Of a stretch of 64,000 bases of DNA, positions 52,827 through 62,943 are shown piece after piece. Below the pieces are notes generated by a model. That model saw nothing but the letters and a program-made list of their open reading frames with translations, had not been told where the DNA came from and searched no databases. Each line of letters starts with the position of its first letter. The first letter of the stretch is position 1. The DNA comes from Bin55 sp965203735. Its GTDB lineage: Bacteria > Pseudomonadota > Gammaproteobacteria > Pseudomonadales > Azotimanducaceae. The translations under genes and the position numbers were made by a program. The stretch lies in contig OZ241909.1 of NCBI GenBank assembly GCA_965203735.1, positions 3,472,001 to 3,536,000 of the forward strand. Reading direction: 5' to 3'.

Positions 52827-54299
52827 ATGCCATCAGAATCCAATCCGACCGCACATGAACTAGCCCAAAAGGAATACAAGGCCGGTTTTGTGACCAACAT
52901 CGAGTCGGACACTATCCCACCAGGCTTGTCTGAACAGGTCGTTCGCCAGATTTCTAGCATCAAGTCAGAGCCTGATTGGCTGACTGAGTGGCGAGTTGAC
53001 GCCTTTAACAGGTGGTGTTCCATGAAGGAACCGCAATGGGCACACGTCAAATTCCCGCCCATTGACTATCAGGCAATTTCCTATTTTTCCGCGCCCAAAG
53101 GAGATAAGCCCAAGAGTTTGGACGAAGTTGATCCGGAGCTGCTTAGAACCTACGAAAAGTTGGGCATTCCGCTCCACGAACAAAAGGTCCTGGCGGGAGT
53201 GGAGGAAGATCCCAATCTCTCCCAAGTTGCTGTCGACGCTGTCTTCGACAGCGTGTCGATCACAACGACTTTCCAAGAGTCACTCAAAGAGCATGGTGTA
53301 GTTTTTTGTTCGTTTTCGGAAGCCGTTCAGTCTCATCCTGAACTCGTGCGCAAGTACTTGGGTTCGGTGGTTCCGAAGTCCGACAATTTCTATGCAGCGC
53401 TGAATTCCGCGGTTTTCAGCGACGGCACTTTCGTCTATGTTCCTGAAGGAGTTCGATGCCCGATGGAACTGTTGACGTACTTCAGGATCAATGCACAGAA
53501 CACGGGTCAGTTCGAGCGCACCTTGATTATTGCCGACAAGGGATCCTATGTAAGCTATCTCGAGGGCTGCACTGCACCTATGCGAGATGAAAACCAACTG
53601 CATGCCGCGGTCGTCGAACTTGTTGCTCTCGACGATGCACACATAAAGTACTCCACAGTTCAAAACTGGTATCCAGGCGACGAGAACGGATTGGGGGGCA
53701 TCTACAACTTTGTGACGAAACGAGGCACATGCCGCGGCAAGCGTTCTCACATAAGTTGGACACAAGTCGAAACAGGGTCAGCGATAACGTGGAAGTATCC
53801 CAGTGTGATACTCCGAGGTGACGACTCCAAAGGCGAGTTCTACTCGGTTGCCTTGACGAATAACAGCCAACAAGCTGATACAGGAACCAAGATGACTCAT
53901 ATCGGGCGGAATACAACAAGCACCATTGTTTCAAAGGGCATAAGTGCTGGACAGAGTTCCAATGCTTATCGCGGGCTAGTTCGGATGAATCCGGGGGCTC
54001 GGGGATCGCGAAATCACACACAATGTGACTCCCTTCTCATCGGTTCCAAGTGCGCGGCCCACACCTTCCCCTACATCGAGTCGCGTCGGCAAGATGCCAT
54101 CGTGGAACATGAAGCCACGACCACTAAAGTAAGTGACGATCAGTTGTTTCTCTGCCAGCAACGAGGCATCTCGCCCGAAAAAGCAGTCTCCATGATCGTC
54201 AATGGATTCTGTCGCGAAGTGTTTCGAGAACTTCCTATGGAATTTGCCGTGGAAGCATCGAAATTGCTCGAAGTAAGCCTGGAAGGGGCTGTCGGTTGA
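52827..54299 (+). CDS. sufB: Fe-S cluster assembly protein SufB
   Basis: SufB is the scaffold subunit of the SufBCD complex on which new iron-sulfur clusters form. The 490 residues are typical. The conserved core shows RCPMELLTYFRINA, ADKGSYVSYLEGCTAP, and near the C-terminus ESRRQDAIVEHEATTTKVSDDQLFL. It opens the SUF operon; the 297 bases before it hold no gene. sufC starts inside its stop codon. No iscR or sufR gene is next to it. Confidence 0.96.
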   Translation: MPSESNPTAHELAQKEYKAGFVTNIESDTIPPGLSEQVVRQISSIKSEPDWLTEWRVDAFNRWCSMKEPQWAHVKFPPIDYQAISYFSAPKGDKPKSLDEVDPELLRTYEKLGIPLHEQKVLAGVEEDPNLSQVAVDAVFDSVSITTTFQESLKEHGVVFCSFSEAVQSHPELVRKYLGSVVPKSDNFYAALNSAVFSDGTFVYVPEGVRCPMELLTYFRINAQNTGQFERTLIIADKGSYVSYLEGCTAPMRDENQLHAAVVELVALDDAHIKYSTVQNWYPGDENGLGGIYNFVTKRGTCRGKRSHISWTQVETGSAITWKYPSVILRGDDSKGEFYSVALTNNSQQADTGTKMTHIGRNTTSTIVSKGISAGQSSNAYRGLVRMNPGARGSRNHTQCDSLLIGSKCAAHTFPYIESRRQDAIVEHEATTTKVSDDQLFLCQQRGISPEKAVSMIVNGFCREVFRELPMEFAVEASKLLEVSLEGAVG

Positions 54300-55045
54300 G
54301 CCTTCTTGAAGTCCGCAATCTCGTTGTAAGTGTTGACGATAGAGAAATCCTGAAAGGAGTAGATCTTGACGTAAATGCTGGCGAAGTGCACGCCATCATG
54401 GGTCCCAATGGATCGGGCAAGAGTACCTTGGCTAATGCATTGGCTGGCCGGGAAGGCTACAAAATCGAGTCAGGAACCATTCAGTTGGACTCAACCGACG
54501 TCACAGTGCTTGAACCGGAAGAGCGCTCGCATCGAGGGCTCTTCTTGGCTTTTCAATACCCCGTGGAAATACCCGGGGTCACCAATATCGAATTTCTCAA
54601 GACGGCAGTCGAGAGCCATCGCGCAGCACACGGTTGTAGCGAGATTAGTGCGGTGGAGTTCATGCGCAACCTCCGTGGTCTTACGGCTCGCCTAGAACTG
54701 AATCCTGACTTTCTCAAGCGTGGAGTCAACGAGTCTTTTTCTGGCGGCGAGAAAAAAAGAAATGAAATCCTTCAGATGCTGTGCCTAAAACCGCGATTGG
54801 CTCTTCTTGACGAGACTGATTCCGGTCTAGACATCGATGCGTTGCAGGTTGTGGCACGGGGAATCAATGAATATAGGAATTCGGCAAACGCAATCGTGTT
54901 GGTGACCCACTACCAACGACTCCTCAATCACATCGCTCCTGATCGTGTCCATGTCTTAGTGGACGGACGAGTTGCGAAATCTGGGGATGCTTCCCTAGCT
55001 CTTGAATTGGAAGAGCGAGGCTACGGTTGGTTGGAGGGGTCCTAG
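54296..55045 (+). CDS. sufC: Fe-S cluster assembly ATPase SufC
   Basis: SufC is the ABC-type ATPase of SufBCD. The 249 residues are typical. Walker A is GPNGSGKST (about 40-48), the signature is ESFSGGEKKRNE (about 150), and Walker B is LALLDETDSGLD. It uses a TTG start that overlaps the sufB TGA (TTGA), with AAGGGG upstream, which is unusual but supported by the spacing. sufD begins 31 bases after the stop. Confidence 0.96.
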   Translation: MSLLEVRNLVVSVDDREILKGVDLDVNAGEVHAIMGPNGSGKSTLANALAGREGYKIESGTIQLDSTDVTVLEPEERSHRGLFLAFQYPVEIPGVTNIEFLKTAVESHRAAHGCSEISAVEFMRNLRGLTARLELNPDFLKRGVNESFSGGEKKRNEILQMLCLKPRLALLDETDSGLDIDALQVVARGINEYRNSANAIVLVTHYQRLLNHIAPDRVHVLVDGRVAKSGDASLALELEERGYGWLEGS

Positions 55046-55075
55046 TCACCTATCGGTAGCCTCGTTGGGACCGCC

Positions 55076-56185
55076 ATGGACAACCGCTATACCTCTTCGG
55101 ACACGACCGTTTCGCCTCGATTGGACAGAGATAAGGCTGTCGCCACGATAGACGAACTTGGTCTCCCGAAGTATCGAACAGAGCATTGGAAGTACACCAA
55201 TCCTCAACCAATAATCGAGGAACTAGAGCGGAGTCCAAATGCTCTTCCCGTCCCACCGACGCGGATAGAAGGCGATGTGGACATCCTGCCTTTCGATTCT
55301 TCTGAAGCAGATAAAGCTATCAGTGAATACGTCGGATCAATAGCGGTCGGCGGTACCACTTCAATGCCCTCTCTCAACCTCTTGAACCTAACTGCTGGCT
55401 ACGTGATTCGCAGCGCCGATTCAAAGGGAGGTGTTCCTGCGGTAAGAATTCATCCGAATCCAACGCATTGTGAACGGATTCTCATTCTGGTGGACGAAGG
55501 AGCAAGTCTCCGAGTCGTTGAATCATCTATGGGCGGAAACAGGGTGATTGAGTGCATCGTGCGGGAGAACGCAAGACTCGTACATACGCGATTGCAAGAA
55601 GCCACCAATTCCGTGGAATATGGGGCGTTAACGGTTCAAGTGAATTCGAACGCCTCGTACGAGCTCGATCAGTATTCGACCGGTACGAGCTTGCGCAGGA
55701 ACGAAATTAGCATCGATGTCTTGGGTGAAGAGTCAAGCGTGGAGATCAAAGGAGGCTGGAATCTCGAAGGCAAGTCGCACTTGGACTCCCAGGTTTCCGT
55801 AAGTCATCTCGTTCCTCGTTCACGAAGTCAGGTGAAGTTTCACGGCGTCGCAGGAGACGATTCGCGGTCAGTCTTCAACGGAAGGATTTACATTGCGCGA
55901 GATGCACAGCACACCTCCGCGCACTTGACCAACAAAAACATTCTGACAAGCGAGAATGCTGAAATCTATACGAAACCTGAGCTCGAAATCTACGCTGATG
56001 ACGTAGTTTGCTCGCATGGAGCTACGTCGGGCCAATTGGATGAAGACCAAGTGTTCTATTTGCGCACTCGTGGTTTAGCAAACGATAGAGCACGCGAATT
56101 ATTGCTGAATGGTTTCTTGCAGGAAGTCATTGACGACGAACTAGGATCGGAAATTCTGGGTCTCAAGCCCTTGAACTTGGTATGA
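55076..56185 (+). CDS. sufD: Fe-S cluster assembly protein SufD
   Basis: SufD pairs with SufB and SufC and is needed for iron acquisition by the scaffold. The 369 residues fit, with the beta-helix core ending in THE family segment SHGATSGQLDEDQVFYLRTRG and a helical C-terminus. The N-terminus carries EHWKYTN, conserved in SufD. Its stop overlaps the start of sufS in ATGA, so they are co-translated. Confidence 0.93.
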   Translation: MDNRYTSSDTTVSPRLDRDKAVATIDELGLPKYRTEHWKYTNPQPIIEELERSPNALPVPPTRIEGDVDILPFDSSEADKAISEYVGSIAVGGTTSMPSLNLLNLTAGYVIRSADSKGGVPAVRIHPNPTHCERILILVDEGASLRVVESSMGGNRVIECIVRENARLVHTRLQEATNSVEYGALTVQVNSNASYELDQYSTGTSLRRNEISIDVLGEESSVEIKGGWNLEGKSHLDSQVSVSHLVPRSRSQVKFHGVAGDDSRSVFNGRIYIARDAQHTSAHLTNKNILTSENAEIYTKPELEIYADDVVCSHGATSGQLDEDQVFYLRTRGLANDRARELLLNGFLQEVIDDELGSEILGLKPLNLV

Positions 56186-57396
56186 AGACTGACTTCGTCC
56201 CTCCGCGCCACGATTTTCCTCTCATCGGCAACCGCGAGCCACTCGCCTATCTCGACAATGCCGCCACCACGCAAAAACCGCAGATTGTCCTTGATGCTCT
56301 TTCGGACTACTACGGGAATTTCAACTCTAATGTACATCGGAGTGCACACACACTCAGCGACGAAGCAACGCAAAGGTTCGAGAACGCACGCCAGTCCATA
56401 GCTGAGTTTATTGGAGCGCAGTGTCGAGAGGAAATCGTTTGGACTCGTGGTACAACAGAATCCATCAACCTGGTCGCGCACTCCTATGGCTCGTTGGTTC
56501 TCGCACCCAAGGCTCATGTCGTAGTTACTCAATTGGAGCATCACTCCAACATCGTTCCATGGCAGCTAGCATGCATGCGAACCGGCGCGCAACTCCTTGC
56601 CGTTAAGGTTAACTCCAACGGAACGTTGGATCTAGACCACTATCGAGAGCTGTTAAACCGCAATGTACAAATTGTCGCTCTCGGCCACATCTCCAATGCG
56701 TTGGGAACCATCAATCCCGTAAAGGAAATGATTGAAATGGCTCATGACGCAGGCGCGCGGGTGGTTGTCGATGGCGCTCAGGCAGCCGCGCATACAGACA
56801 TAGACGTATCAGAACTGGACTGCGACTTTTACGCGTTTTCCGGTCACAAGGTCTATGGGCCCACAGGTATAGGAGTGTTGTACGGAAAGCTGGACTTGCT
56901 CGATGCGATGCCTCCTTGGCAAGGAGGTGGCGAGATGATCGAAACAGTCTCGATGGAACGAACTACCTACCAAAGTTCTCCCTATCGCTTTGAAGCCGGA
57001 ACGCCGGACATCTCTGGTCCTATAGGGCTGGAAACTGCCCTCGAGTACTACTCGAAAAGAAGGCAAGAAGGACTTCACGAGTTCGAGCAAGACCTACTTC
57101 GTTATGCAACTTCCTCCCTCAAGCAAATAGAGGGATTGAGGATCATTGGAGAGGGACCCTGTAAGTGTCCAATCGTGTCCTTCTTGGTAGACGGAACTCA
57201 TCCAAACGACGTCGCAACGCTACTTGATCAGCAAGACGTTGCGGTGCGCTCTGGACATCATTGCGCAATGCCTTTAATGGAGGTTTTGGGCATTCCGGGC
57301 ACGATTCGAGCTTCTTTCGGTCTATATAATTCGATGGAAGAAGTCGATAAGCTCACGAAAGCCGTTCAGGCGGCAGTACGAATACTAAACTACTAA
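56182..57396 (+). CDS. sufS: cysteine desulfurase SufS
   Basis: SufS is the PLP enzyme that takes sulfur from cysteine and hands it to SufE. The 404 residues fit. PLP-binding Lys223 is in SGHKVYGP, His120 in LEHHSN, and the active-site Cys361 in RSGHHCAMPL, the group II pattern. It overlaps sufD by 4 bases. The following sufA gene starts 12 bases later. Confidence 0.96.
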   Translation: MKTDFVPPRHDFPLIGNREPLAYLDNAATTQKPQIVLDALSDYYGNFNSNVHRSAHTLSDEATQRFENARQSIAEFIGAQCREEIVWTRGTTESINLVAHSYGSLVLAPKAHVVVTQLEHHSNIVPWQLACMRTGAQLLAVKVNSNGTLDLDHYRELLNRNVQIVALGHISNALGTINPVKEMIEMAHDAGARVVVDGAQAAAHTDIDVSELDCDFYAFSGHKVYGPTGIGVLYGKLDLLDAMPPWQGGGEMIETVSMERTTYQSSPYRFEAGTPDISGPIGLETALEYYSKRRQEGLHEFEQDLLRYATSSLKQIEGLRIIGEGPCKCPIVSFLVDGTHPNDVATLLDQQDVAVRSGHHCAMPLMEVLGIPGTIRASFGLYNSMEEVDKLTKAVQAAVRILNY

Positions 57397-57407
57397 AGAT
57401 CAATAGC

Positions 57408-57770
57408 ATGAGAACGGAATCGTTCGATCCTACCCAGCTCTCGCTGACCGACAGGGCACGGGTACATGTTCGTCAACAGTTGAAGAGTGAACAAGCCTAT
57501 GGACTGGTTCTTGGGGTTTCCGAGACCGGCTGCAACGGCTACATGTACGAGCTAGATTTTCTCAAGGACCGGGACGACATCGATGATGCACGGGTCTTCG
57601 ATTTTGGAGACGATATTTCAATTCTCGTATCAAACAAGGACTGGGAGTTACTCAGGGGCACACAAATCGACTATGTGACGGAAGGATTGAATTCTGCATT
57701 GAAATTCAACAACCCGAACGCTGACACCCTGTGCGGTTGCGGGGAGAGCTTCTCAATCCGTGGAACGTAA
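57408..57770 (+). CDS. sufA: A-type Fe-S carrier SufA/IscA-like
   Basis: A-type carriers receive clusters from SufBCD and pass them on to target proteins. The 120 residues fit. The three conserved cysteines are in ETGCNGY and the closing CGCG, the family signature. By position within SUF it is SufA, though IscA and ErpA share the same motif. It overlaps the next gene by 11 bases. Confidence 0.85.
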   Translation: MRTESFDPTQLSLTDRARVHVRQQLKSEQAYGLVLGVSETGCNGYMYELDFLKDRDDIDDARVFDFGDDISILVSNKDWELLRGTQIDYVTEGLNSALKFNNPNADTLCGCGESFSIRGT

Positions 57771-58284
57771 GCTCATACCTGTCGCTCGAGAAGTAGAGGC
57801 GAGGCTAGTACCTACAGGCGATCGCATCACCATACCGGGCGGAGTGTTCGTTACTTTGACCCAAAGTCTAGGCGGTACCTTTACCGTTGTCTTCAATGGC
57901 AACATGGCACGTATCGAAGCAGAAAATGCGGATGCGCTTGGATTCGAACCCGAAGTGCTCACGCTCGACGCCCCCGAGGATGGGAACGTGTCGACCGACC
58001 AAGTCTGGCAAGTTCTGCGCACAATCCACGACCCAGAAATTCCAGTGAACATCGTCGACTTAGGGCTTGTTTACAACGTGGACATTAGTAACCAAAAAGT
58101 TGCGGTAACCATGACGCTGACCGCCCCAGGTTGCGGTATGGGTCCGGTGCTGGTTCGGGACGTTGAGCAACGAGTCCTCAAAGTGCCCTACGTCGAGAAC
58201 GTAGCTGTGGAGCTGGTGTTCGATCCCCCTTGGTCACGGGACTTGATGAGCGAAGAAGCACAGCTCGAACTCGGCTTGTTTTGA
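57760..58284 (+). CDS. sufT: SUF system maturation protein SufT
   Basis: SufT is a DUF59 (MIP18-like) protein that helps mature Fe-S enzymes. The 174 residues contain the DUF59 core from about residue 82 (LRTIHDPEIPVNIVDLGLVYN), then TLTAPGCGMGPVL with the conserved Cys. It starts at GTG inside the end of sufA (11-base overlap). Its presence places this SUF operon among those of non-enteric proteobacteria. Confidence 0.9.
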   Translation: MERKLIPVAREVEARLVPTGDRITIPGGVFVTLTQSLGGTFTVVFNGNMARIEAENADALGFEPEVLTLDAPEDGNVSTDQVWQVLRTIHDPEIPVNIVDLGLVYNVDISNQKVAVTMTLTAPGCGMGPVLVRDVEQRVLKVPYVENVAVELVFDPPWSRDLMSEEAQLELGLF

Positions 58285-58288
58285 CACC

Positions 58289-58711
58289 ATGGTTGATCTC
58301 GACGAGATCAAGACTTCGTTTGAATTCTTTGACGACTGGGAGGACAAGTACCGGTTCATTCTCGATATGGGAAAGACCGTACCGTTGCTTCCCTCTAGCA
58401 AACGAACTAACCAGAATATAGTTCGTGGATGCCAGAGCCAAGTTTGGCTCATCTCGAATTACGACTCAACTACCAACTCACTGGAACTCGAGATCGACAG
58501 CGATGCGCACATTGTTCGTGGACTCATTGCCATTATTCAGTCGGCCTACAAAAACTTGTCCCCAAGTGAGATTCTTCAATTTGACATAGAAGAACTATTC
58601 GAAGAACTCAAGCTGTTCTCCCACTTGAGTGCAACCCGTGGGAACGGGCTGCGCGCTATGGTGCAACGAATTCGTGCGGAGGCACGGACCCATCAAAGCG
58701 CGGAGGAGTAA
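58289..58711 (+). CDS. sufE: sulfur acceptor SufE
   Basis: SufE takes sulfur from SufS and delivers it to SufB. The 140 residues are typical. The acceptor Cys48 is in RGCQSQVWL, preceded by LPPSKRTN-like residues, and a C-terminal GLRAMVQRIRAEA completes the fold. It is the last gene of the seven-gene operon and converges on uvrA 20 bases downstream. Confidence 0.92.
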   Translation: MVDLDEIKTSFEFFDDWEDKYRFILDMGKTVPLLPSSKRTNQNIVRGCQSQVWLISNYDSTTNSLELEIDSDAHIVRGLIAIIQSAYKNLSPSEILQFDIEELFEELKLFSHLSATRGNGLRAMVQRIRAEARTHQSAEE

Positions 58712-58731
58712 TTCCGTTGCAATGACAGTAG

Positions 58732-61653
58732 TCAGGCGACTTGCAGGTGTTCTAGCAGGAATCTTCCGGTATGGGAGCGCTTATTGGCAGCTACAGCCTC
58801 GGGTGTTCCACATGCAATGACTTCGCCGCCACCCCTGCCGCCTTCCGGTCCAAGATCGATCACATGATCGGCAGTCTTAATCACATCCAAATGATGTTCG
58901 ATTACTAATACCGTATTTCCTGCTTCCACCAGTCGATCCAAACAGTCTAAAAGCTTTGAAATGTCGGCTAAATGCAATCCGGTAGTTGGTTCGTCAAGAA
59001 TATAGAGAGAATGTCCTCGTCGTTGCATTTTTGACAGTTCGCCAGCGAGCTTGACCCGTTGAGCCTCGCCACCTGAAAGCGTGGTCGCGGATTGACCTAG
59101 AGTCAGATAGCCCAAACCAAGTTCATTGAGAACCGAGATTTTGCGCGCAATGCTCGGTTCGCCCTCAAAGAACTCCACAGCTTCCTCAATCGACATTTCT
59201 AAGACATCTGAAATATTCTTTCCTCGGTAGGTAATTTCTAGTGTCTCGTCGTTGAATCGTCGTCCTTTGCAGGTTGCACACATGACCTCTACATCGGGCA
59301 TGAAATAGAGCTTTGTGGCAATTACGCCTTCACCTTGGCACTCCTCGCATCTTCCGCCCTTTACGTTGAAACTGAACCTACCTGGTTTGTACCCTCTTTT
59401 CTTCGATTCTTCTGTCTTGGAGAACAGTGTGCGTATCAGGTCGTACACACCAATATAGGTGGATGGATTTGATCGGCTGTTGCGCCCAATCGGCGTCTGA
59501 TCAATGTTTATGACTCGTGTGAGGTGTTCCGTTCCTTCCAACGACTCGTGAGATCCAGATAGCGATCGAGTATCTACCAACTGCTTCCACAATTCCTTGT
59601 ACAGGATTTCGTTTACCAGCGTCGACTTTCCTGAGCCGGACGCGCCGCTCACGCAAACGAAGAGTCCCAAGGGAATCTCCACATCGATATTCTTGAGGTT
59701 GTTCTCGGATGCGCCCCGAATTGTCAAGGACTTCTCGTTTACCTCACGTCGAGACTGAGGGGTATCGATACGCTTGGCTCCTGAGAAATACTGCCCCGTA
59801 GGCGATCTCCTGCAATCCAGAATGTTCTTGAGCGAACCAGTGGCCACAACTTCTCCACCGTGGATTCCCGGTCCTGGACCAAGTTCGACGATGTGGTCCG
59901 CAGAACGAATCGTCTCCTCATCGTGCTCGACAACAATTACCGTATTGCCCAAGTCCCGCAAGGATCGCAACGTGTTGATCATCTTGACATTGTCCTTCGG
60001 GTGCAACCCAATGGATGGCTCATCCAGCACGTAGAGCATTCCCATGAGTCCGGATCCGATTTGCGTCGATAGACGAATCCTCTGGGCTTCACCACCCGAC
60101 AATGATCCCGACGTTCTATTGAAGTTCAAGTAATCCAACCCAATGCCCAAGAGGAGGTCCAGACGCTTTCTAATCTCCGCAAGTACCTGTAGACCCGCTT
60201 GGGCATGAGGCCCGGTCGGATCGATGGTAGAAAGAAATGGTGCCAGCTCGTCAAAATTCATCTGACCAAGATCATAAATCGAACATCCGTTAATTCGAAA
60301 GAGCATTCGAGTGCTTCTAAGGCGTGATCCTTTGCAATCGGCACATTCATACTCGACCATTACACGATCGAGGTAGTCCTCCATTCCGGAACTCGGAACT
60401 CCTCGTTGTCTATACCATCGGTAGTGTTGTTCGATCTGTCCGGCAACCCCCTGAAAATTGGAGGGCCATCGCAACCAACGTTCTTTAGGATCTTTGGCTT
60501 CCGGAGGAATTTTGAGTTGTAGCAACTCACCCTTTGTTCCGTACATCACTAGATCCTGTTGTTCCTTGCTCAACTCGGACCATGGTGTATCAAGCGAGAA
60601 TCCATACTTGTCAGCAATCGAGTACAAGACGTAGCCCGCATGATTGTCCGGCTTGTAGCTGTACGCATCACGCAAAAAGCATCCTGCTCGAATGCTTCGT
60701 TCGGGATTAGTAACCAGGAGTTCAGGATGAGTCTGCTTGTCTCGCCCCACTCCTCCACAAGTACGACATGCGCTCTCCGGGTTGTTGAACATGAAGAAAT
60801 CTGGAACGATATCTCCGTACACAAGGCCGTGCGTCCTGCTGCCAAACTCTCGCAGGAACTTCTGTGAGTCGCGTTTGTTCATTCCAGAGACAATTCGAAG
60901 AGTCATCAAGGAATCACCAACCCTTAACGCATGTTCCACTGCGGCTTTGAGCTGCTTTTCGATTCCGGCAACAACTGTGAATCGATCCACTACAGCCATC
61001 AATTCCTGATCGCTGCCCAACGCTTGTGGCACTTCCTGTGTGAGATCCACTCGCTCACCGTCAATCAGAACCGTTCGGCATCCCAATTTGCGTACTTCGT
61101 TGAACAGGAACTTCGGCTCTTCACCGTAAACTTGGAAGATCGGTGCTAGCAGCTCAAATTCGATATCGAACGGCAGCGCAAGAATCGATTCGACAATGTT
61201 TCCGGAGGTTTTTACGGGAACGGGTTCTGCTGTATAGGGGCATGAAGCATCTGCAATCGTCGCGAACAGCAAATTGAGATAGCTCGATACATCAGTCAGA
61301 GTGCCCACAGTGGACCGGGGATTCCGGGCAATCGTCTTCTGTTCTATCGATATGACTGGAGATAAACCGTGTACGAAGTCCACGTCGGGCTTTTCAACCT
61401 GAGCGATGAATCTCTTCGCGTACGTGGACAGTGACTCCATGTAGCGTCTTTGACCCTCCGCATAAATGGTGTCAAACGCAAGGGATGACTTGCCCGAGCC
61501 GGACAGACCCGTGATTACGACAAGCTTGTCACGCGGAATCTCAACTGAAACGTCCTTTAGGTTGTGGACTCTCGTCCCCTGAACGGCAATTGTGGTCCTA
61601 AACGAAGGAGGAGCGTCTTGCAACGATTCAGTAATGGTTTGAGTCTGGGCCAT
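58732..61653 (-). CDS. uvrA: excinuclease ABC subunit A
   Basis: UvrA is the damage-recognition ATPase of nucleotide excision repair. The 973 residues are at the long end of the family. Two ABC ATPase halves are visible: Walker A GLSGSGKSS (about 48-56) and GASGSGKST (about 655-663), with signatures GGEAQRIRLS and GGEAQRVKLA. Zinc-binding Cys motifs lie in both halves (CADCKG near 440, CATCKG near 770). A SOS/LexA box was not recognised upstream. It precedes the nucleotidyltransferase gene in order along the strand with a 27-base gap. Confidence 0.97.
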   Translation of the reverse strand: MAQTQTITESLQDAPPSFRTTIAVQGTRVHNLKDVSVEIPRDKLVVITGLSGSGKSSLAFDTIYAEGQRRYMESLSTYAKRFIAQVEKPDVDFVHGLSPVISIEQKTIARNPRSTVGTLTDVSSYLNLLFATIADASCPYTAEPVPVKTSGNIVESILALPFDIEFELLAPIFQVYGEEPKFLFNEVRKLGCRTVLIDGERVDLTQEVPQALGSDQELMAVVDRFTVVAGIEKQLKAAVEHALRVGDSLMTLRIVSGMNKRDSQKFLREFGSRTHGLVYGDIVPDFFMFNNPESACRTCGGVGRDKQTHPELLVTNPERSIRAGCFLRDAYSYKPDNHAGYVLYSIADKYGFSLDTPWSELSKEQQDLVMYGTKGELLQLKIPPEAKDPKERWLRWPSNFQGVAGQIEQHYRWYRQRGVPSSGMEDYLDRVMVEYECADCKGSRLRSTRMLFRINGCSIYDLGQMNFDELAPFLSTIDPTGPHAQAGLQVLAEIRKRLDLLLGIGLDYLNFNRTSGSLSGGEAQRIRLSTQIGSGLMGMLYVLDEPSIGLHPKDNVKMINTLRSLRDLGNTVIVVEHDEETIRSADHIVELGPGPGIHGGEVVATGSLKNILDCRRSPTGQYFSGAKRIDTPQSRREVNEKSLTIRGASENNLKNIDVEIPLGLFVCVSGASGSGKSTLVNEILYKELWKQLVDTRSLSGSHESLEGTEHLTRVINIDQTPIGRNSRSNPSTYIGVYDLIRTLFSKTEESKKRGYKPGRFSFNVKGGRCEECQGEGVIATKLYFMPDVEVMCATCKGRRFNDETLEITYRGKNISDVLEMSIEEAVEFFEGEPSIARKISVLNELGLGYLTLGQSATTLSGGEAQRVKLAGELSKMQRRGHSLYILDEPTTGLHLADISKLLDCLDRLVEAGNTVLVIEHHLDVIKTADHVIDLGPEGGRGGGEVIACGTPEAVAANKRSHTGRFLLEHLQVA

Positions 61654-61680
61654 GGTTGATTCGTCTCCTCAGAACACCGG

Positions 61681-62598
61681 TTAACTCAAGTAGAGGAACG
61701 CCACTTCGTCAACCTGGACTTGGCTCCGAGTCGTGAGTTTGACGGGAGTAGATGCTTTTTCTATCCGACCAATGTCAGATAACCATTCACACGCCGTGGT
61801 GATGCCGTGAATGCCGAAATTTCTATGGAAGTAGTGGTCTATCTGGGTCGCCGATCGTGGCTCGCCAAAAGCGCTTCTCAAGTATTCGAGAACGGGTCCG
61901 AACAGCAAGTCGGCTTTGTCTTCAAGGTAGTCATCGATCACGTCGATGCTCTTCTCCAGTTTTTCGCGTGTGACCGGTTGTTCGAAAAGATCTGAGTAGA
62001 TGGGTTTAAACACACCAGGATTTAGCTCCAAAGCCCGAGCTAGAGCTTCCCGGTCCACGATTTCTCCAGCAAGGCTGACTTCAACCTCCGCCAGCGGGAG
62101 CGCTGTTTGAATAACCCACCGAGCGGTGTAATGGAGATCGTCCTTGATCTCAATCCATTTCCTCGCCTTATATAGAACGAATAGGGCATGTTGTGCGACG
62201 CCCATCAGTTGCACCTGTGTGTCGTGTTCGCCCAACTTGGACAATTCCTGAAACAGTTCCTCTATAGACGGATCCTTGCTATAGAGCAGTCTGCCTCGGG
62301 CGTACATTGAATGTTCAAAAGTGTTGCGAACGGAAGATTCGAGTGAACGCCTAAACTCCAGTCTGGGCTGAACTGTCACATGAATGTTGATGTCATCTTC
62401 AACCAGCGAGACAAAGTGAGTGTTGGTTTTCTTGTCATCGGTGCAGACCAATACAAGATCGATGTCGGATTTGTCCCAAACGACATCGTAGGAGAGGCTC
62501 CCACACAGAATCGCGGCAAGAACATGGTCATCTTCCTTGACGCGTTCAACGAGTGATTCCAAAGCCTCTTCAAATCGCTGTTTTTGCGAAACGTACAT
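61681..62598 (-). CDS. nucleotidyltransferase-like protein
   Basis: A 305-residue protein with an N-terminal polymerase-beta-type nucleotidyltransferase core: GSLSYDVV (Gly33, Ser34) then SDIDLVLV (Asp45, Asp47), the GSx...DxD metal site. A long helical C-terminal part (about 110-305) has no match I can name. Relatives include aminoglycoside and small-molecule nucleotidyltransferases. It is close to uvrA on the same strand and could be co-transcribed. Function is not assigned. Confidence 0.65.
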   Translation of the reverse strand: MYVSQKQRFEEALESLVERVKEDDHVLAAILCGSLSYDVVWDKSDIDLVLVCTDDKKTNTHFVSLVEDDINIHVTVQPRLEFRRSLESSVRNTFEHSMYARGRLLYSKDPSIEELFQELSKLGEHDTQVQLMGVAQHALFVLYKARKWIEIKDDLHYTARWVIQTALPLAEVEVSLAGEIVDREALARALELNPGVFKPIYSDLFEQPVTREKLEKSIDVIDDYLEDKADLLFGPVLEYLRSAFGEPRSATQIDHYFHRNFGIHGITTACEWLSDIGRIEKASTPVKLTTRSQVQVDEVAFLYLS

Positions 62599-62943
62599 CA
62601 GTTACCCATTTCGAGAGAGTCTTTGAGGTTGTCTGAAGATAGCAACCGAGACTACGCCGCCTGAGATTGTACGCCAACCCATTGGGAAACCCTGTTCCGC
62701 CTCACTGGTGCATGGTGGCTCCACTCGGTATAGCCGAGAATTCAGCAATCTCGTTGAATATCCAAGGTATTAAAGTTAAAATTGCTGACAGCGACAGAGA
62801 AAACTCGATTTTGGGTCGAGTGCAGTGTGGCAGTGTGCCCCTACGTTTGGCGGCCACATGAGCACGCAAACTTGACAATCGTTTTCAAATCAACTCCGAT
62901 TGGAAATCCAATCGAAGTCCGCTACATGAAAGGGGGAATAACC
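62599..62943. other. 345-base gap before the TonB receptor gene
   Basis: No frame is convincing. The gap carries a plausible plus-strand promoter at 62754-62782 for the TonB-dependent receptor and an AAAGGGGG ribosome binding site near 62930. A second TTGACA at about 62872 has no good -10 at the right distance. Confidence 0.45.
62754..62782 (+). promoter_or_regulatory. possible sigma-70 promoter of the TonB receptor gene
   Basis: TTGAAT (62754-62759) and TAAAAT (62777-62782) stand 17 bases apart, four of six and five of six matches to the -35 and -10 consensus. This would leave a leader of about 155 bases. Confidence 0.35.
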
